Notes: a model not told the origin generated them from the letters alone. 64,000 bases of DNA from Prorocentrum cordatum (GCA_963575745.1 CAUYUJ010003918.1:1-64000), one strand, 5' to 3'; shown: positions 10,561 through 21,502, counted from the stretch's first letter. Numbers and translations are program-made.

Positions 10561-11450
10561 CGATGGCGCGAATACCGTATAGTTTACTACAGATCATGGC
10601 CTCGAATGCGAGAATCTGTGGTAATGCACGAGGGCTCGTAGCCTCGAAGGCGAGACTGCGGCGTATTTTATGGGGGTTTATGGCCTTGGGGACGCGGTTA
10701 GCGTGTAATTCAGGAGGGTTGATGTTCTCGAGGGCGCGAATATTGCATGATTTACGAGGGTTGTATAGCTTCGGGGACGCGAGTATTGCATCATTTACAA
10801 CAGTGTGTGGCTTCGGATGCGCGAGCATCGTGTACTTTACAAGGGTTTATGGCCTCGGGGACGCGAGTGTTCCATAAGTTACGTGGGTTTGTGGTCTCGG
10901 GGGCGCGAATCCGCTGTAATTTACTATGGTTTTTGGCTTCGGGGAGGCGAGCATTGAGTACGCTACGAAGGTTTATGGCCTCGAGGGCGCGCATATTGTG
11001 TACAGTGAGCGGCTTGAATAAGGAACGCTTACTTTTCAAAAGGGGCTCGGTCGTTCCTTAGGCTTGCATGCGTTACTGGTCGTTCCCCATGCGTTATGTA
11101 TTATTTGTTCATCGTTCCCGATGCGTTATTCCTTGGAAGAAAGGGGCTTCGTTCCTTATTTATCGTTCCTGAGGTCAGGCCGATGACTGTACTTGCAAAG
11201 GGTTCTGGCCTCGGGGGCGCGAATCTCGTGTAATGTGCAAGCGTTGATGGCGTCGGGGATGCACACACTGCGTAATTTACTGGGGCTCTGACCTCGGGGG
11301 CGCAGCTATATCGCGTAATGTACAAAGGGATTCTGGTCCCGGGGGCGCGAATCTGGTGTACCTTGCGAGGGTTCATTGCCTCGGGGACGCGAATCTGGGG
11401 ACATCTGCTAGGGATTATGGCATCCAGGACGCGAATATCGTTCATTTTCA
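10560..11450. repeat. 42-bp minisatellite
   Basis: About fifteen to twenty diverged units, each with GGCCTCGGGGACGCGA, a TATTGTGTAATTTAC-like middle and RAGGGTTTAT. Because 42 is a multiple of three, some units give an in-frame 14-residue repeat (ASGTRVFHKLRGFV-like). A ~140-bp stretch (11035-11175) with TCGTTCCTTA motifs interrupts the array. Confidence 0.8.
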
Positions 11451-11654
11451 CGCGTCCCACGCCACCCCCGGAATTCAGATAACGCGATTTGGACGTGGTG
11501 AACATGCTGGTTTGGGGCTCCGCCCCCTCGCGCGTTCAGTAAAACTTGCAGTAGGAAGCAGACAACAGGACTGTAACTTTGGAGACTTGAACCTGGAACT
11601 GGGGCAGGGAGCATGAAAGCCTAATCTTCGCAGCCTGATGGCCCCGCAAGGGGG

Positions 11655-12755
11655 CCGGCGGATATTCCCTTTCATCTCTTCTTTTGTCCTCTCTTCTCTC
11701 TCCCTCTCTTCTGATATCATCTCCTCTCTTATCCTCTCGTCTCTTCTCTCCTCTTCTCTTCTCCTCTCTTCTCTTCTCTTCTCTTCTCTTTTCTTATCTT
11801 CTCTTCTCTCCTCTTCTCCTCACCTCTCGTCTCTTCTCTTCTGTTCTCTTTTCTCCTCTCCTCTCCTCTTCTCTTCTCTGCTCTGCTCTTCTCTTATATT
11901 CTGTTTTAGTTTCTCCTCTCCTCTCCTCTTATCTTCTCTTATATTGTCTTATCTTGTCTTATGTTGTCTCTTATCATCTCATATACTATCATATCTCGCC
12001 GGTGTTCTTATATTAAACGGTAATTTCCTATCTCTCCATCTCTTTATACATTTTTTTTATCTTGCCTTCTCTCCTCTTCTCTTCTCTGCTCTTCTCTTCT
12101 CTTGTCTTCTCTTGTCTTCTTTTCTCTTCTCTCATCATCTCTCCTTTTCCCTTCTCCTCTCTAAGTATCGCTCCTTTCATAGTATAGTATTTCATTCCCT
12201 CTCCTCTTCTCTTATCTGATCTTATAGTATATTATCTTATCCGCTCTGCTCTTCTCTTCTCTTCTCTTCTCTTCTCTTCTCTTCTCTTCTCTTCTCTTCT
12301 CTTCTCTTCTCTTCTCTTCTCTTCTCTCTCTTCTCTTCTCTTCTCTTCTCTTCTCTTCTCTTCTCTTCTCTTCTCTTCTCTTCTCTTCTCTTCTCTTCTC
12401 TTCTCTCTTCCATACTCTTATATCCCCTTTTCTTATATGATCTTATCGTCTCTTCTCATCTCTTCTCTGTCTTCTCTCTCTCTCCTCTTCTCTCCTCTCC
12501 TCTTCTCTACTCTTAGATTATATTATCTTCTCTTATATTATCTCCTCTTCTCTACTCTTCTCTCCTCTCCTCCCCTCTTCTCTCATCTCCTCGTCTCTCC
12601 TCTCCTTTCCTCTTCTATTATCTTCTCTTCTTTTCTTTCTCTGTCTAGTTTATCTCTCTTCTCTGTCTTCTCTCTCTCTCTCTTTCTTTTTCTCTTTCTC
12701 TCTGATTCTCTCCCTCTGCCTCTCTCTCTCTCACCTGTTTCTTCCCTCTCTCCTT
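11655..12755. repeat. CT-rich tract with (TCTTC)n core
   Basis: Pyrimidine tract of ~1.1 kb. The 12240-12410 part is nearly pure TCTTC pentamer. It ends ~120 bp before the start codon of the gene at 12874, so it could serve as a polypyrimidine tract for spliced-leader trans-splicing or affect expression; this is inference. Confidence 0.9.
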
Positions 12756-12873
12756 GCATCTATTCCTCTGCACTGCTCCATCTCTTGCTCAAGCCACTGT
12801 GGCCCAGAGAGAATCTCCAGGCGGCCTTACGCTACCACCCAGGACTCACCGGTCAGCAGCAGGAGCCTCGGCC

Positions 12874-15021
12874 ATGGCGTCCCGCGTTCCCACTGTGGAC
12901 GGCGATCGGGCCGCGCTCAACGAGAGCGAGTCCGATCCCGGCGAGGCCGCTCCGAGCAGCGCCTCGCGCCCGCGGCGGGCGTGGGCCGTCGCGGCGGCGC
13001 TGGCGGCGGCGGGCCTGGCCTTCGCCCTGCTCCTGGCGGGGGCCCCCGGCCGCCCAGTGCGGTCCGCGGGTGCCTCGCGCGGGGCCCTCATCGCGGAGGC
13101 CGAGCAGGCGCCCGAGAGGAATGCGCTGGTGATGCTCCCGGGCACGGGGAAGGAGCGCGTTTTTTTTTGTTTTTGTTTTGTTTCTTCTTCTTTTCTTGCT
13201 TGGGGCATGATGGGCATTATAGCCCCCGGCCCCCCCTCCCCCCCTATTTCGTAACGCCTCTCCCCCCCCAGTGCGCTCCGGGCACTGCCGCCGTGCGCAC
13301 GGCGGGGGGGAGGCGTTACATTATACCACCCCCGTTGGCCCTTCCCCCCCCCCCATCATGCCCACCATCGCCGAAAATGAAGAAACGCGCTGAAGGAGGC
13401 CGGTGCGTCCGAGGGCAGCGAGGAGCCGAAGACAGCGGAGGACATCATGGCGGAGGCCGTGGGGCTGGGCAAGGCCGCGGACGACGCCAAGGAGGCCGCC
13501 AAGAAGCGCGGCGAGCTCGCCGAGGATCGGGTGAAGCAGGCGCAGCAGGCGATCCAGGACGCCAAGGAGTCGGTCCAGAAGGCGAAGCAGGGCGTCAAGG
13601 ACGCGGAGGCCCAGATCAAGGAAGGCAAAGCTTTGCACGAGCAGGCACTGAAGGATGTCGAGGAGGGTTCCAGGCAGCAGGAAAAGGCAGAGAGCGACCT
13701 TGTTGTGGCGAAGAAGGACCTCGACAGTGCCACCAGCGACCAGGCCAAGGCGCAGGACCAGAAGACCGCTGCCAAGGAGGCAGAGGAGGCCTCCTTGAAG
13801 AAGGCCGCGAGCAGCCGCGCCTGCGTTGACCTCCCTGGGGTGAGGATGCGCCCTGGGGCCAGCGAGAACGAGTTCCGCCGCCAGGTGGAGCCCGACTGGT
13901 ACCCAGAGATGGACAGCATGGCGGCCTGCACGGAGTGGTGCAAGTCGCACGCCTCCTGCATTCAGGCGACCTTCTCCTACGTCGGTGTGCCAGAGGGCGG
14001 CAATCCGTGCCACCTGTTCGAGGAGCGCGGCGAGGTCTACGACTTCCGGGACGACTTCAACGCCTCGTGGTGCGGCACTCTCGAGCAGACCGACTACCTG
14101 GTTGGGGAGGTCAAGAAGGTTTTCGAGCAGAAACCCTGGGTCGGGGACAACTTCGGTGCCGTCCCGTGTGGCTTCGGCGGCGATGACTGCCAGGAGAGCA
14201 GGTGCTGCGGCTCGCAGACGTGCACGTGGGACTTTAGCAAGTGCGAGTACTTCAAGTGCATCAGGAAGGACGAGAACTTCGCCGGCTGCGCTGCGGAGCC
14301 AGGGGGTGGTTGGGACGGCGAGATCCTTGGTTACGGGCCCTCCGATGAGGACCTCCCCGCCGTCGAGGATGGGAAGCTGGCCCACCCGACCTCTCTCTTC
14401 TGCTTTGTGGTGATGATGCCCGGGGCGCGCGCCTCTGCCGGGGTGCAGGAGGACGAGGGGGCGCTGGTGGCGACCATGAAGGAGACGTCGTCGAGCGTCT
14501 ACTCCTGCGACGAGCAGCTGGTGATCGAGGGCTGGGTGAGCTCAGGCTCTGAGGCGAACATCGACGCTTTCATCCAGTACTGGGGCAAGGTGAAGGAGGA
14601 CGGCCGCTACATGCTGCACGACTGGGTGATCAAGGCCGACGCGGACTGCGTCTTCATGGCGGACCGCGTCAAGGCCCATATCAATCAGTTCAAGCCGCCC
14701 GCTGGCGCTGCCGTCTACTTCAGGAACACCGCGTTCAGGTTCAACTTCATGGGCGCTTTCGAGATGATGAGCCGGGAGGGCGCCCAGGTGTTCTTCGAGA
14801 ACAACTGGCAGTGCGACGCGAAGATTGGCCATACGGGCGGAGAGGATTACTGGATGAAGCTGTGCCTTGATACCCTGGGCCTCCGCCACATCTCGGACTA
14901 CGCCCTGCTGTACGACAAGTACGCCGCGCAGAATGACTGCGTTGACTCTTGGGCCGCAGCCTTCCACTTCTACAAAACCCCCGAGCAGGTTAAGAGCTGC
15001 CTGAATGGGATCAACAGATGA
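12874..15021 (+). CDS. Type II membrane, glycosyltransferase-like protein (two exons)
   Basis: Exon 1 (12874-13128) starts MASRVPTVDG and has a basic RPRR then one hydrophobic helix (~residues 35-56, AWAVAAALAAAGLAFALLLA), a type II signal anchor. Exon 2 (13396-15021) begins with a long Ala/Lys/Glu/Gln helical coiled coil, then a cysteine-rich block (ACVDLPGVRM to NASWCGTLEQ) resembling a PAN/apple-type module, another cysteine cluster (DDCQESRCCG), and a C-terminal domain with IKADADCVFM (nt ~14632-14661), the DxD pattern of GT-A glycosyltransferases, followed by HTGGEDYWMK. Expected role: sugar transfer in the Golgi/ER lumen; donor and acceptor unknown. The start is the first ATG after the CT-rich tract and keeps the anchor. 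Either intron reading keeps the frame and gives ~625 residues. Family assignment is by motif only. Confidence 0.8.
13129..13395 (+). other. Introner-like intron in the glycosyltransferase-like gene
   Basis: Two in-frame splice readings exist: GT-AG (CTG|GTGATG to CTGAAG|GAG) or a GA-AG boundary shifted left at both ends. The exon-intron edges carry a 9-bp near-repeat, AATGCGCTG (13120-13128) and AACGCGCTG (13384-13392), like a target duplication. Inside are nested inverted repeats: GGGCATGATGGG near 13203 pairs with CCCATCATGCCC near 13355, and GTAACGCCTC near 13250 with GAGGCGTTAC near 13310. Confidence 0.7.
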
Positions 15022-15655
15022 TAGCGCTCTGCGCGATCGCCGAGCATGTAGCTCCACGGCAGCCCTGTCGGATTTTGCTCGCGCTCGCCGGTTCCCGCTT
15101 CGCGTGCGAAGCTGTCAGAACTCCTGTCTTCCAATGAAGCTTAGGGGACGGCACGCGTTCGCTTTAGCAGGCTCGCATTTTTGTGCCAGCGTCTCTAAGA
15201 CACGCCAGACAATGTGCAATTCCAGCAGCTCGGCACGCTGTTGCTGCAATTACCTTCGCAGGTGCATTATGGCTGGGAGCCGTAGCATCAGCTGCTCTCT
15301 CCGTCGTCGCCGTCCTCCTCCTCTCTGATGTTCCTGCACCTCCTCATCTTCCAACACTCAAGAGGCAAGTGCCTTCTGGAATTTAAAGGCAGCGAATCTG
15401 GTTGTCTTTGCGTGCACGAGTTAGCTCATCAATCCTGCCCCCATCTTGGCGCGCTCTTCTCTTCAATTTTCGTATGAACAGTGCCGAATTCGATCTTCCC
15501 GTCCGCCTAAGACCGTGGCGCTGACCCGACAGCAACGCGGTCATGAGCCTCCGCAGAGAAAACAAGTTCCATCTCTTACACTCTTTCCTCCTGTAGGTAT
15601 TTGCCCCCCCTTCATAAAGCTTGTATTAGCCAGCGTGAACCCCAACCAGTGACTT
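15022..15655. other. 3' flank of the glycosyltransferase-like gene
   Basis: Moderate-GC unique sequence, probably including the 3' UTR. No AATAAA signal is expected in dinoflagellates and none was relied on. No further gene is seen. Confidence 0.4.
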
Positions 15656-15659
15656 CTCA

Positions 15660-16640
15660 CAATATATGCGGTGCAATCTAGCTGGTGCAATCAATGTGGT
15701 GCAGTCTAGGTGATGCAATCCATGTGCAATCTTTATGGGGCAGAGCAATGCACCGCAATGCACAAGACACATGAATGCAACGCAGTGCAACACACTGCAA
15801 CGCAATGCACAGCAATGGGACGCAATGTAAAGCAATGGGACAACATGCACAGCAGTGCAACGACATGTAGTGCGATGCAGCGACATGTAAAGTAATTGAA
15901 TGCCGAGCAATGCAACGCAATGCAAACCAGTGTAAAACAATGCACCGCGATGCAACACAATGAACAGCACTGCAAAGCAATACAAAGCAATCCACAGCAA
16001 TTCAAAGCAATGCACAGCAATGCAAAGCAATGCACTGCGGTGGAGCGCAGTGCAAACCAATGGAACACAACGCAGCGTAATGCAAAGCACTGCTTATGAA
16101 TACAACGCAATGCAACACAATGCACTGCGAATCAATACCATGCAACGCAATACAAAGCCGTTCAATGCAATGCACAGCAATGCAAAGCATTCACAAGCAA
16201 CGCGCAGCGATGCAACACAGACATGCAACGCAATGCGACACAATGCAACGCAATGCACGGCAACACAATGCAATGCCTTGCATTTGCAGCCAAGGAACGC
16301 GATGCAACCCAATGCAAGTCTGGAGATCAATGCAACGCACTGCAGCGCACTGCAACGCAATGCAACGCAATTTGCAGCAAGGGAAACAATGCACAGCAAT
16401 GCAAAACGATGCAACACTATGCAAAGCGCTGCACAGCATTGTAATGCGATGCGAAGCCATGTAAAACAATGGTGTGCAATGGGAAGCAATGCAAAGCAAT
16501 GCACAGCACATCAACGCAATGCAAACCACTGCAAAGCAAAGAAACGCAATGCACAGCACTGCAAGGCAATGTAATGCGAGGCATCACAGCGCAAAAAACA
16601 ATGCAACGCAACGCAACGTAATGCAATGCAGTGCAGGGCA
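15660..16640. repeat. GCAATGCAAC-type degenerate satellite
   Basis: Nearly 1 kb of 5-10-bp units around GCAATGCA, AACGCAATGC and AAAGCAATGC. It forms long artificial frames rich in Asn/Ala/Met/Gln on one strand and Cys/Ile/Leu/His on the other. Confidence 0.9.
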
Positions 16641-16738
16641 ATGCGAAGGGGGGGGAATGCAACGGGGGCAGGGGTGCACGGGGCGTCGGCGACGGACGGT
16701 GACGGGGCCGTCGAGCCCGCAAACGGGCTGTTTATTTG

Positions 16739-16832
16739 GTAAGAACGGTTTTTTGAAGGCAGATCTGCCTTCCAAAAATTCTGTAAGAACTGTTTTTTGA
16801 AGGCAGATCTGCCTTCAAAAAACCGTTCTTAC
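16739..16832. repeat. Tandem pair of palindromes with GTAAGA ends
   Basis: Two head-to-tail copies of a ~45-50-bp palindrome. Each is centred on GGCAGATCTGCC with GTAAGAACNGTTTTTTGAA as left arm. The second copy (16783-16832) is almost perfect; the first has a worn right arm. No gene nearby is clearly affected. Confidence 0.9.
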
Positions 16833-17084
16833 AGAGTAGACCAGTCTTTCCTCCTTGCAGGTAGAGTGCGAATCCAGTTCCTCAGACGCCGCGAAGGAAG
16901 AGCCCCTAAGTGCAAGCACTGTCTGGTGAATGTCTTTTGTCCTGTTTTCGCCGGATCACCGAATGGTAACCTGTTCAAGCATCTGCTTGCTCTGCTGCTA
17001 TCTCGCTGGTCCATGCGTTCTTTTGCCTGCAGCGGTCTCGCCCAAGAGGTGGTCTTTGGGCTGCCCGAAGAAATAGTCAGGTGA

Positions 17085-17183
17085 CGATTTTTCTGTTGTC
17101 TTTTTTGACTATTTGTGGGTCTCTTTTTTTGTGAGTACTTTTTTCGCCAAACATCCTTCTGTAGGGGGACATGCCCGACTCAA
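17085..17183. mobile_element. Family A element, copy A4 (right part only)
   Basis: Has GACGATTTTTC, TTTTTTGACTATTT, a CGCCAAACATCC block and the terminus CTGTAGGGGGACATGCCCGAC. The matching left terminus was not found, so the copy is truncated or eroded. Confidence 0.6.
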
Positions 17184-17303
17184 TCCCATGGCCTGGCACC
17201 CGGCAGCAGCCATCCCGGCAACCCTGTCACCGCTTCCCCCCTCTTAGCGGCTCCTCAGCAGGGATGGGGCATTGGCACGTTAGCATCTTCGTTGCCGTGA
17301 TTA

Positions 17304-17452
17304 GGGGGCCACAAGCGAACCCTACCCTACCCCCCACGATTTCTGAGGGGGAGGGTGGGGTTCACTTCGCTCGAGAGCTCCCGAACGAAGTGAACCGCAC
17401 CCTCCCCCTCAGAAATCGTGGGGGGAAGGGGTAAGGCTCGCGTGTGGCCCCC
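17304..17452. mobile_element. Family M palindromic MITE, copy 2
   Basis: 149 bp, the same length and arms as 1795-1943 (AGGGGGCCACAAGCGAACCC; CCCCCCACGATTTCTGAGGG; central AGAGCTC). TA borders at 17302-17303 and 17453-17454. In addition ATCTTCGTTGCCGTGAT (left) and ATCTTCGTTGCCCTGAT (right) directly flank the element. Confidence 0.9.
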
Positions 17453-17584
17453 TATCTTCGTTGCCCTGATACGCCCGTGTCGGAACGCAGCACGTGCTGT
17501 GCGAAACACGTCAGTGTTCGCGCGCCGCGTGTCGCTTCTGCACGTGCTGGTCCGCGTTTTGGCGATCGCGTCGCGCCAGGCCTA

Positions 17585-17757
17585 CAGTCAAAAACCCTAA
17601 TAAGGACGCGCGACTTTGCTCAGGGAACCCTTGCGTCCTTGCTTTTCTTTGCTCTTGCGTCCTTGAGGTTTTCGTCGTCGGCCGCCCCCAAAATCCCAAC
17701 TTGGGCTTCCAAGGGTCTTGCGTCCTTACCGCGCGTCCTTAGTAAGGTTTTTGACTG
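17585..17757. mobile_element. 173-bp element with 28-bp terminal inverted repeats
   Basis: Begins CAGTCAAAAACCCTAATAAG then GACGCGCG and ends in the complement (CGCGCGTCC, TTAGTAAGGTTTTTGACTG) with about three mismatches. The interior has repeated TTGCGTCCTT. No certain target duplication; no coding capacity. Confidence 0.75.
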
Positions 17758-19005
17758 TGCGTGCTGAGCTCGGTTGTCAACACGCTACGGGCTGTGTGTT
17801 GCGCAGCGGGGCGACTAAGGCAAGCGGGACGGGCGGCCCAGTCAAGTGGCCTTGGAGGCGCCCCAAGAAGCCCCAAGAGAGGCTCAATAGAGAGGTCCCA
17901 AAGTGATGCCCCGAGCTGCCGAGTCAGTTGGACGACCAACTGTTTTTTTCAGCTGCCCCCTGATCTCTGTGCCCGTTTCTTCTTGCTGACGATGCGGCGC
18001 CTCCCTTCTCTCAGGGGCAACTCGAGGAGGGATAGGCTCAGGGGTGGCTACGACGACCCTCGATCTAACGGCGATGTATCGTCGATTCCAGCTCCATGTT
18101 CTCCCCCACCTGAGCAGTCCCTAACGTTGCCCCTCATCCTCCAGCTCTCCTGCTTCCGTTGCGACTCGTGCCGCCGCCGCCACTGCAGACGGTGGTGGGA
18201 GCTGGTGCTGGCGCTGAAGCTGCAATCCTTCTGCCGCTGCTGTCGTTGGCGGGGATGGTACCGATGCTCATGCCTCGCCTTCCTCGAGCTGCGCCGTCTC
18301 ATTATGTTTGCTTAGGATGCGGTTCCTGGGATATAGAATTTCAGCATCGGCGCTGGTATATCCGTGGTCGAAAACCAGCCTAATCCAGCATGCTCCCGTT
18401 GAGTTCAGCTGAATCCCACTTAATACGACTCAATCGGTTTCAATCCTGGACCCGCCCTAATCTGGCCTAATGGCCCCTTCTTCGGGGCTAGCAGCCCTTA
18501 CCCAGACATCCTTCGATCTGTTTCTTTTCAATACGCAGCCCCAGAGCTCCCGACCCTCTCCTGGGGGGTCGTGTTCCCCACCGGCTCCGTTTCCGTTTTT
18601 GGTGTCCCCGGGCCCGTGGGTGAACCCCAGAGGCGGAAATCGAGGACGCCCGCTCAGGTTGAAGAAATCTTGTCATCGAAGATTTGGAGACTGATGGGCT
18701 TGTCTTCCACCACCACCATAAGTTGGAGGGGGCGGCGATGACGCGCTGGCGACGCTGGCGAAGGCGCTCAAGGTTGAACTCCGCATGATAGAACGACGCT
18801 CAAGCAACGAGGGACACGGCAACGCCACAGGGCCCGACGGAATTCAACCTTGGACAGTCGGGGTCGCGATCGGTTCAAGGCTGAACGATCGGCGCGGTGC
18901 CAAAAACCTTTGCGCGTGACGACGCTGCACGGACCTGCCGTGCAGTCGGACCGGGGTGCAGGGTCGAGGCCAGCTCCGGGAGGTTGCCCCAGAGTTGATG
19001 GGCTT
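17758..19005. other. Unique DNA with dispersed repeat fragments, no gene
   Basis: TCTAACGGCGATGTATCG near 18062 recurs at 38523 with flanking similarity. CACCACCATAAGTTGGAGGG near 18712 recurs in the foldback at 19006. No coding region is supported. Confidence 0.45.
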
Positions 19006-19161
19006 GTTTTACACCACCACCACCACCATAAGTTGGAGGGGGAGGGGGTCCTCCTCCTCTTCCTCCTCTACCTCCTCCTCCACCTCCTCCTCCTCCTCCT
19101 CCTCCTCTTCCTCTCTCCTCCTCCTTCCTCCCTCCAGCTTACGGTGGTGGTTGTGAAAAAC
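19006..19161. repeat. Foldback enclosing a (CCT)n microsatellite
   Basis: Left arm GTTTTACACCACCACCACCA then CCATAAGTTGGAGGG; right arm CCCTCCAGCTTACGGTGG then TGGTTGTGAAAAAC. The arms pair over ~38 bp with several mismatches. Between them is ~90 bp of CCT repeat. Confidence 0.7.
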
Positions 19162-19316
19162 AGGCGCATCAAGAGTTCTTCGTGCATGCTGGGCCTTCTT
19201 GTGCATCCTGTGGGAGGGTACCCTCGAGTGCTCTTCACGTTGGCCAGCGGAGGTCTACCGCCAGAATGTCTCCGCATCCACGGCTTCGGAGTCGTGCCCT
19301 GGGATCTCGATGAGCG

Positions 19317-19371
19317 GCGGATATGGACATCTGCCCGCCCGCGTTGGCGGGCAGATGTCCATTTCCGCCGC
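19317..19371. repeat. Short perfect-stem foldback
   Basis: CGGATATGGACATCTGCCCG and CGGGCAGATGTCCATTTCCG form a stem around a GCGTTGG-type loop. Confidence 0.8.
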
Positions 19372-19769
19372 TCCCCGAGCCCACGGAACACGACCCAGCA
19401 GCAGTGGATCTGGCCGTATCCTGGCGGCGCAGGAGGGTCTCATGTTCTTGCAGGATGTCTCCTCACCTCATTCCTCGTCGTCGTCCCCCTCCTCCTCCTC
19501 CTGCTCCTCCTCCTCTTCCTCCTCCTCCTCATTCTGGCCCAGGTCCGGCCGTCGCATGCCTTGCCTTCCTCTGGCTGCGCCTGCGCGTCCTGTTGGCGCC
19601 CTCGCCCGGGATCTCGGCCCCCCCCCCGCCGCGGGCGCCGAGGGCCTCGAGGAGGCGAGCCTGGCCGAGCAGATCGTGCCGCCGGGAGGGACGCCCCTGC
19701 CGGTCGCGTTCGGCATCGTTCCGCCCGTCCCCATCCCCACACCAGACCCCCTCGAGAAGTGACAAAATC

Positions 19770-20245
19770 CCGAAGCAGGGTTTTTCGCTATCGTCGGCTT
19801 CGGCCCCTGGGGGGGCTCGCCAGGGCCCCCGGGGCGGTCAAAAAACGACTCAGGGTGAAACACCCGTCCCAGGGAAAGGGGTCCAGACCTCATCCCCACC
19901 AGGCCATGGTTCGCCATGTGGGCAGCGGGTTTGTTGAGGGAAACAGGTCCTGAGAATTTTCGTCGTTTTCGGGCCCTCGGGGCCCTCCACGAGGCCCGGG
20001 ACTGTCAGAAAATGATTCGGGATGAACTGCTCCCAGGGTAATGTCCCAGGGTCCAGGACCCGTTTCCCTCAGGACCCGTTTCGCCCATGCCAATATGGTA
20101 CCTCAGACCCACCATCATACACCAGTTGGGGCTAGGATAGGCCCCTCGAAGCCCGAAGGGAACAGCCTACTTCTCCATCTAGGGGGGCAAATCGGCCAGT
20201 GGTGCCGACGCCGTGCCAGTGGGGAGGGGGATCGCTTAAAGGATG
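19770..20245. repeat. Dispersed repeat H+I, copy 1
   Basis: H blocks: TTCGGCCCCTGGGG, GGGCCCCCGGGGCGGTCAA and AAACGACTCAGGGTGAAA; a second H-like block lies at 19945-20060. I block at 20125-20245: AGGCCCCTCGAAGCCCGAA, GGGGGGCAAATCGGCCAGTG. The same order occurs at 22975-23500. Single H copies are at 35385, 38810 and 46610. Confidence 0.65.
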
Positions 20246-20499
20246 CTCACGTGTTTCTCTCCTTCCTCGGCGGAGGCAAGAGGGGTGGACAGCCAAGGGG
20301 CGGGCACTACACGTGTCTCAGATAAGCTTTGAACAATGTCTTCGCTTGCGCAATACTTGTGTACACATAACGGGGGGCCAGACCCGGGGGCCCCAGGGGG
20401 CCCTCTAAGATCGCCCGAAGACGGCCTTGGACTGCCAGAAATCGCCCTTCGGACCGCCAAAACAACCAATGTCAGTAGAGATGACCCCAGAATTAGCCC

Positions 20500-20900
20500 C
20501 AGACTCTTCAAGAGGCTTCCCAGACGCCCCAAGAGCCTTCCAAGAGGCCTCCCAAGAGGGCCCGAAGAGGCACAATCGCAGATTTTCCGTAGGTTTTTGA
20601 AGGAGTTTCGAGTTCTCGCCTTTTCAGTTTCCGGACGCTCCACGACTGTCCGAGAGGCCCCAGTGCCTGCTCCAACACAGCCCAAGAGGCCTCCAAGAGG
20701 GCGCCAAGACGGCCCAAGAGGGCCCCGAAACGGCGCCCGAGGCGTCCAAGACGGCCCAAGAGCTTGTCAAGACGGCCCCGAGAAGGGCACAGGAGGGGTA
20801 AACCGAACCGACAATCCGAGCTTCACCTCGAGAGGCCCCCTGGAGGGCCCCAAGGGCCTTCCAAGAGGCCCCCAGGAGGCCCCCGCGAGGCCCACACGCG
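20500..20900. repeat. Degenerate CCAAGAGGCC repeats
   Basis: Irregular repeats of CAAGAGGCC, CAAGACGGCCC and CCAAGAGGGC. Frames look collagen-like because of composition. Confidence 0.6.
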
Positions 20901-21194
20901 GGACGGACGCGCGCTCGTCTCGCGGTGGTCGGCGCCTCGGCGGTCTCTGCGCCCGAGCCTCGCCAGTCTCGGGCTGCTCCTGCCGTGGTTCCAAGAAGGG
21001 CAAAAAAGGTACAGGCACGATTTCTCCTCCTCCTCCTCCTCCTCCTCCTCCTCCGCACTCCTCCCTCCTTCTCCTCCTCCGCCCTCCTCCCTCCTCCCTC
21101 TTCCTCGTAAAGTGAATTCACGCCGCCTCGTCGGGCGGCAGGCTCCGGAGCGGCGGCGTCTTCGCGAGCGCTTCGAGGCCTCCAAGAAGGAGCG

Positions 21195-21275
21195 TGGTTT
21201 CTCGGAGGTCCGCGCGGACTTCTTGGATCGGCGCTGGGCCCCCCTCCCTGGGCGCGGAGCGCGCCAGGGGCTGCG
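21195..21275. repeat. Family D, left half (D3)
   Basis: TTTCTCGGAGGTCCGCGCGG, then ACTTCTTGGATCGGCGCTGG and GCCCC. A CCT tract at 21025-21105 lies upstream. Confidence 0.6.
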
Positions 21276-21311
21276 CTGGAATGCCGTTTTTTTGGTTCCT
21301 CTGATCAAGGG

Positions 21312-21489
21312 TTAAGTCGGGCCTGTCCCTATACAGGAGGAGTATTCAAGAATAGTCAAGACATAGTTTGGGGAGGAATTTTAGAGTTTTTTGTTTTTCC
21401 AATATATATATATACATATAGGCAGTATTCTTTGAGTTGTCTTTATTTTTCGCGTGAAGTCTCTCTGTAGAGGGACAGGCCCGACCTAA
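21312..21489. mobile_element. Family A inverted-repeat element, copy A5
   Basis: TTAAGTCGGGCCTGTCCC to GGGACAGGCCCGACCTAA. Flanked by CTCTGATCAAGGG (21299-21311) and CTCTAATCAAGGG (21490-21502), a 13-bp duplication with one mismatch. The interior contains AATAGTCAAGACA and a short TATA repeat. Confidence 0.85.
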
Positions 21490-21502
21490 CTCTAATCAAG
21501 GG

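Noticed and set aside
10185-10877. 230-codon frame over the 42-bp minisatellite as a gene
   Set aside because: Explained by a repeat period divisible by three; kept only as a finding.
11638-13132. Ser/Leu-rich frames over the CT tract as signal-peptide genes
   Set aside because: Pure TCTTC composition; the real start of the adjacent gene is at 12874.
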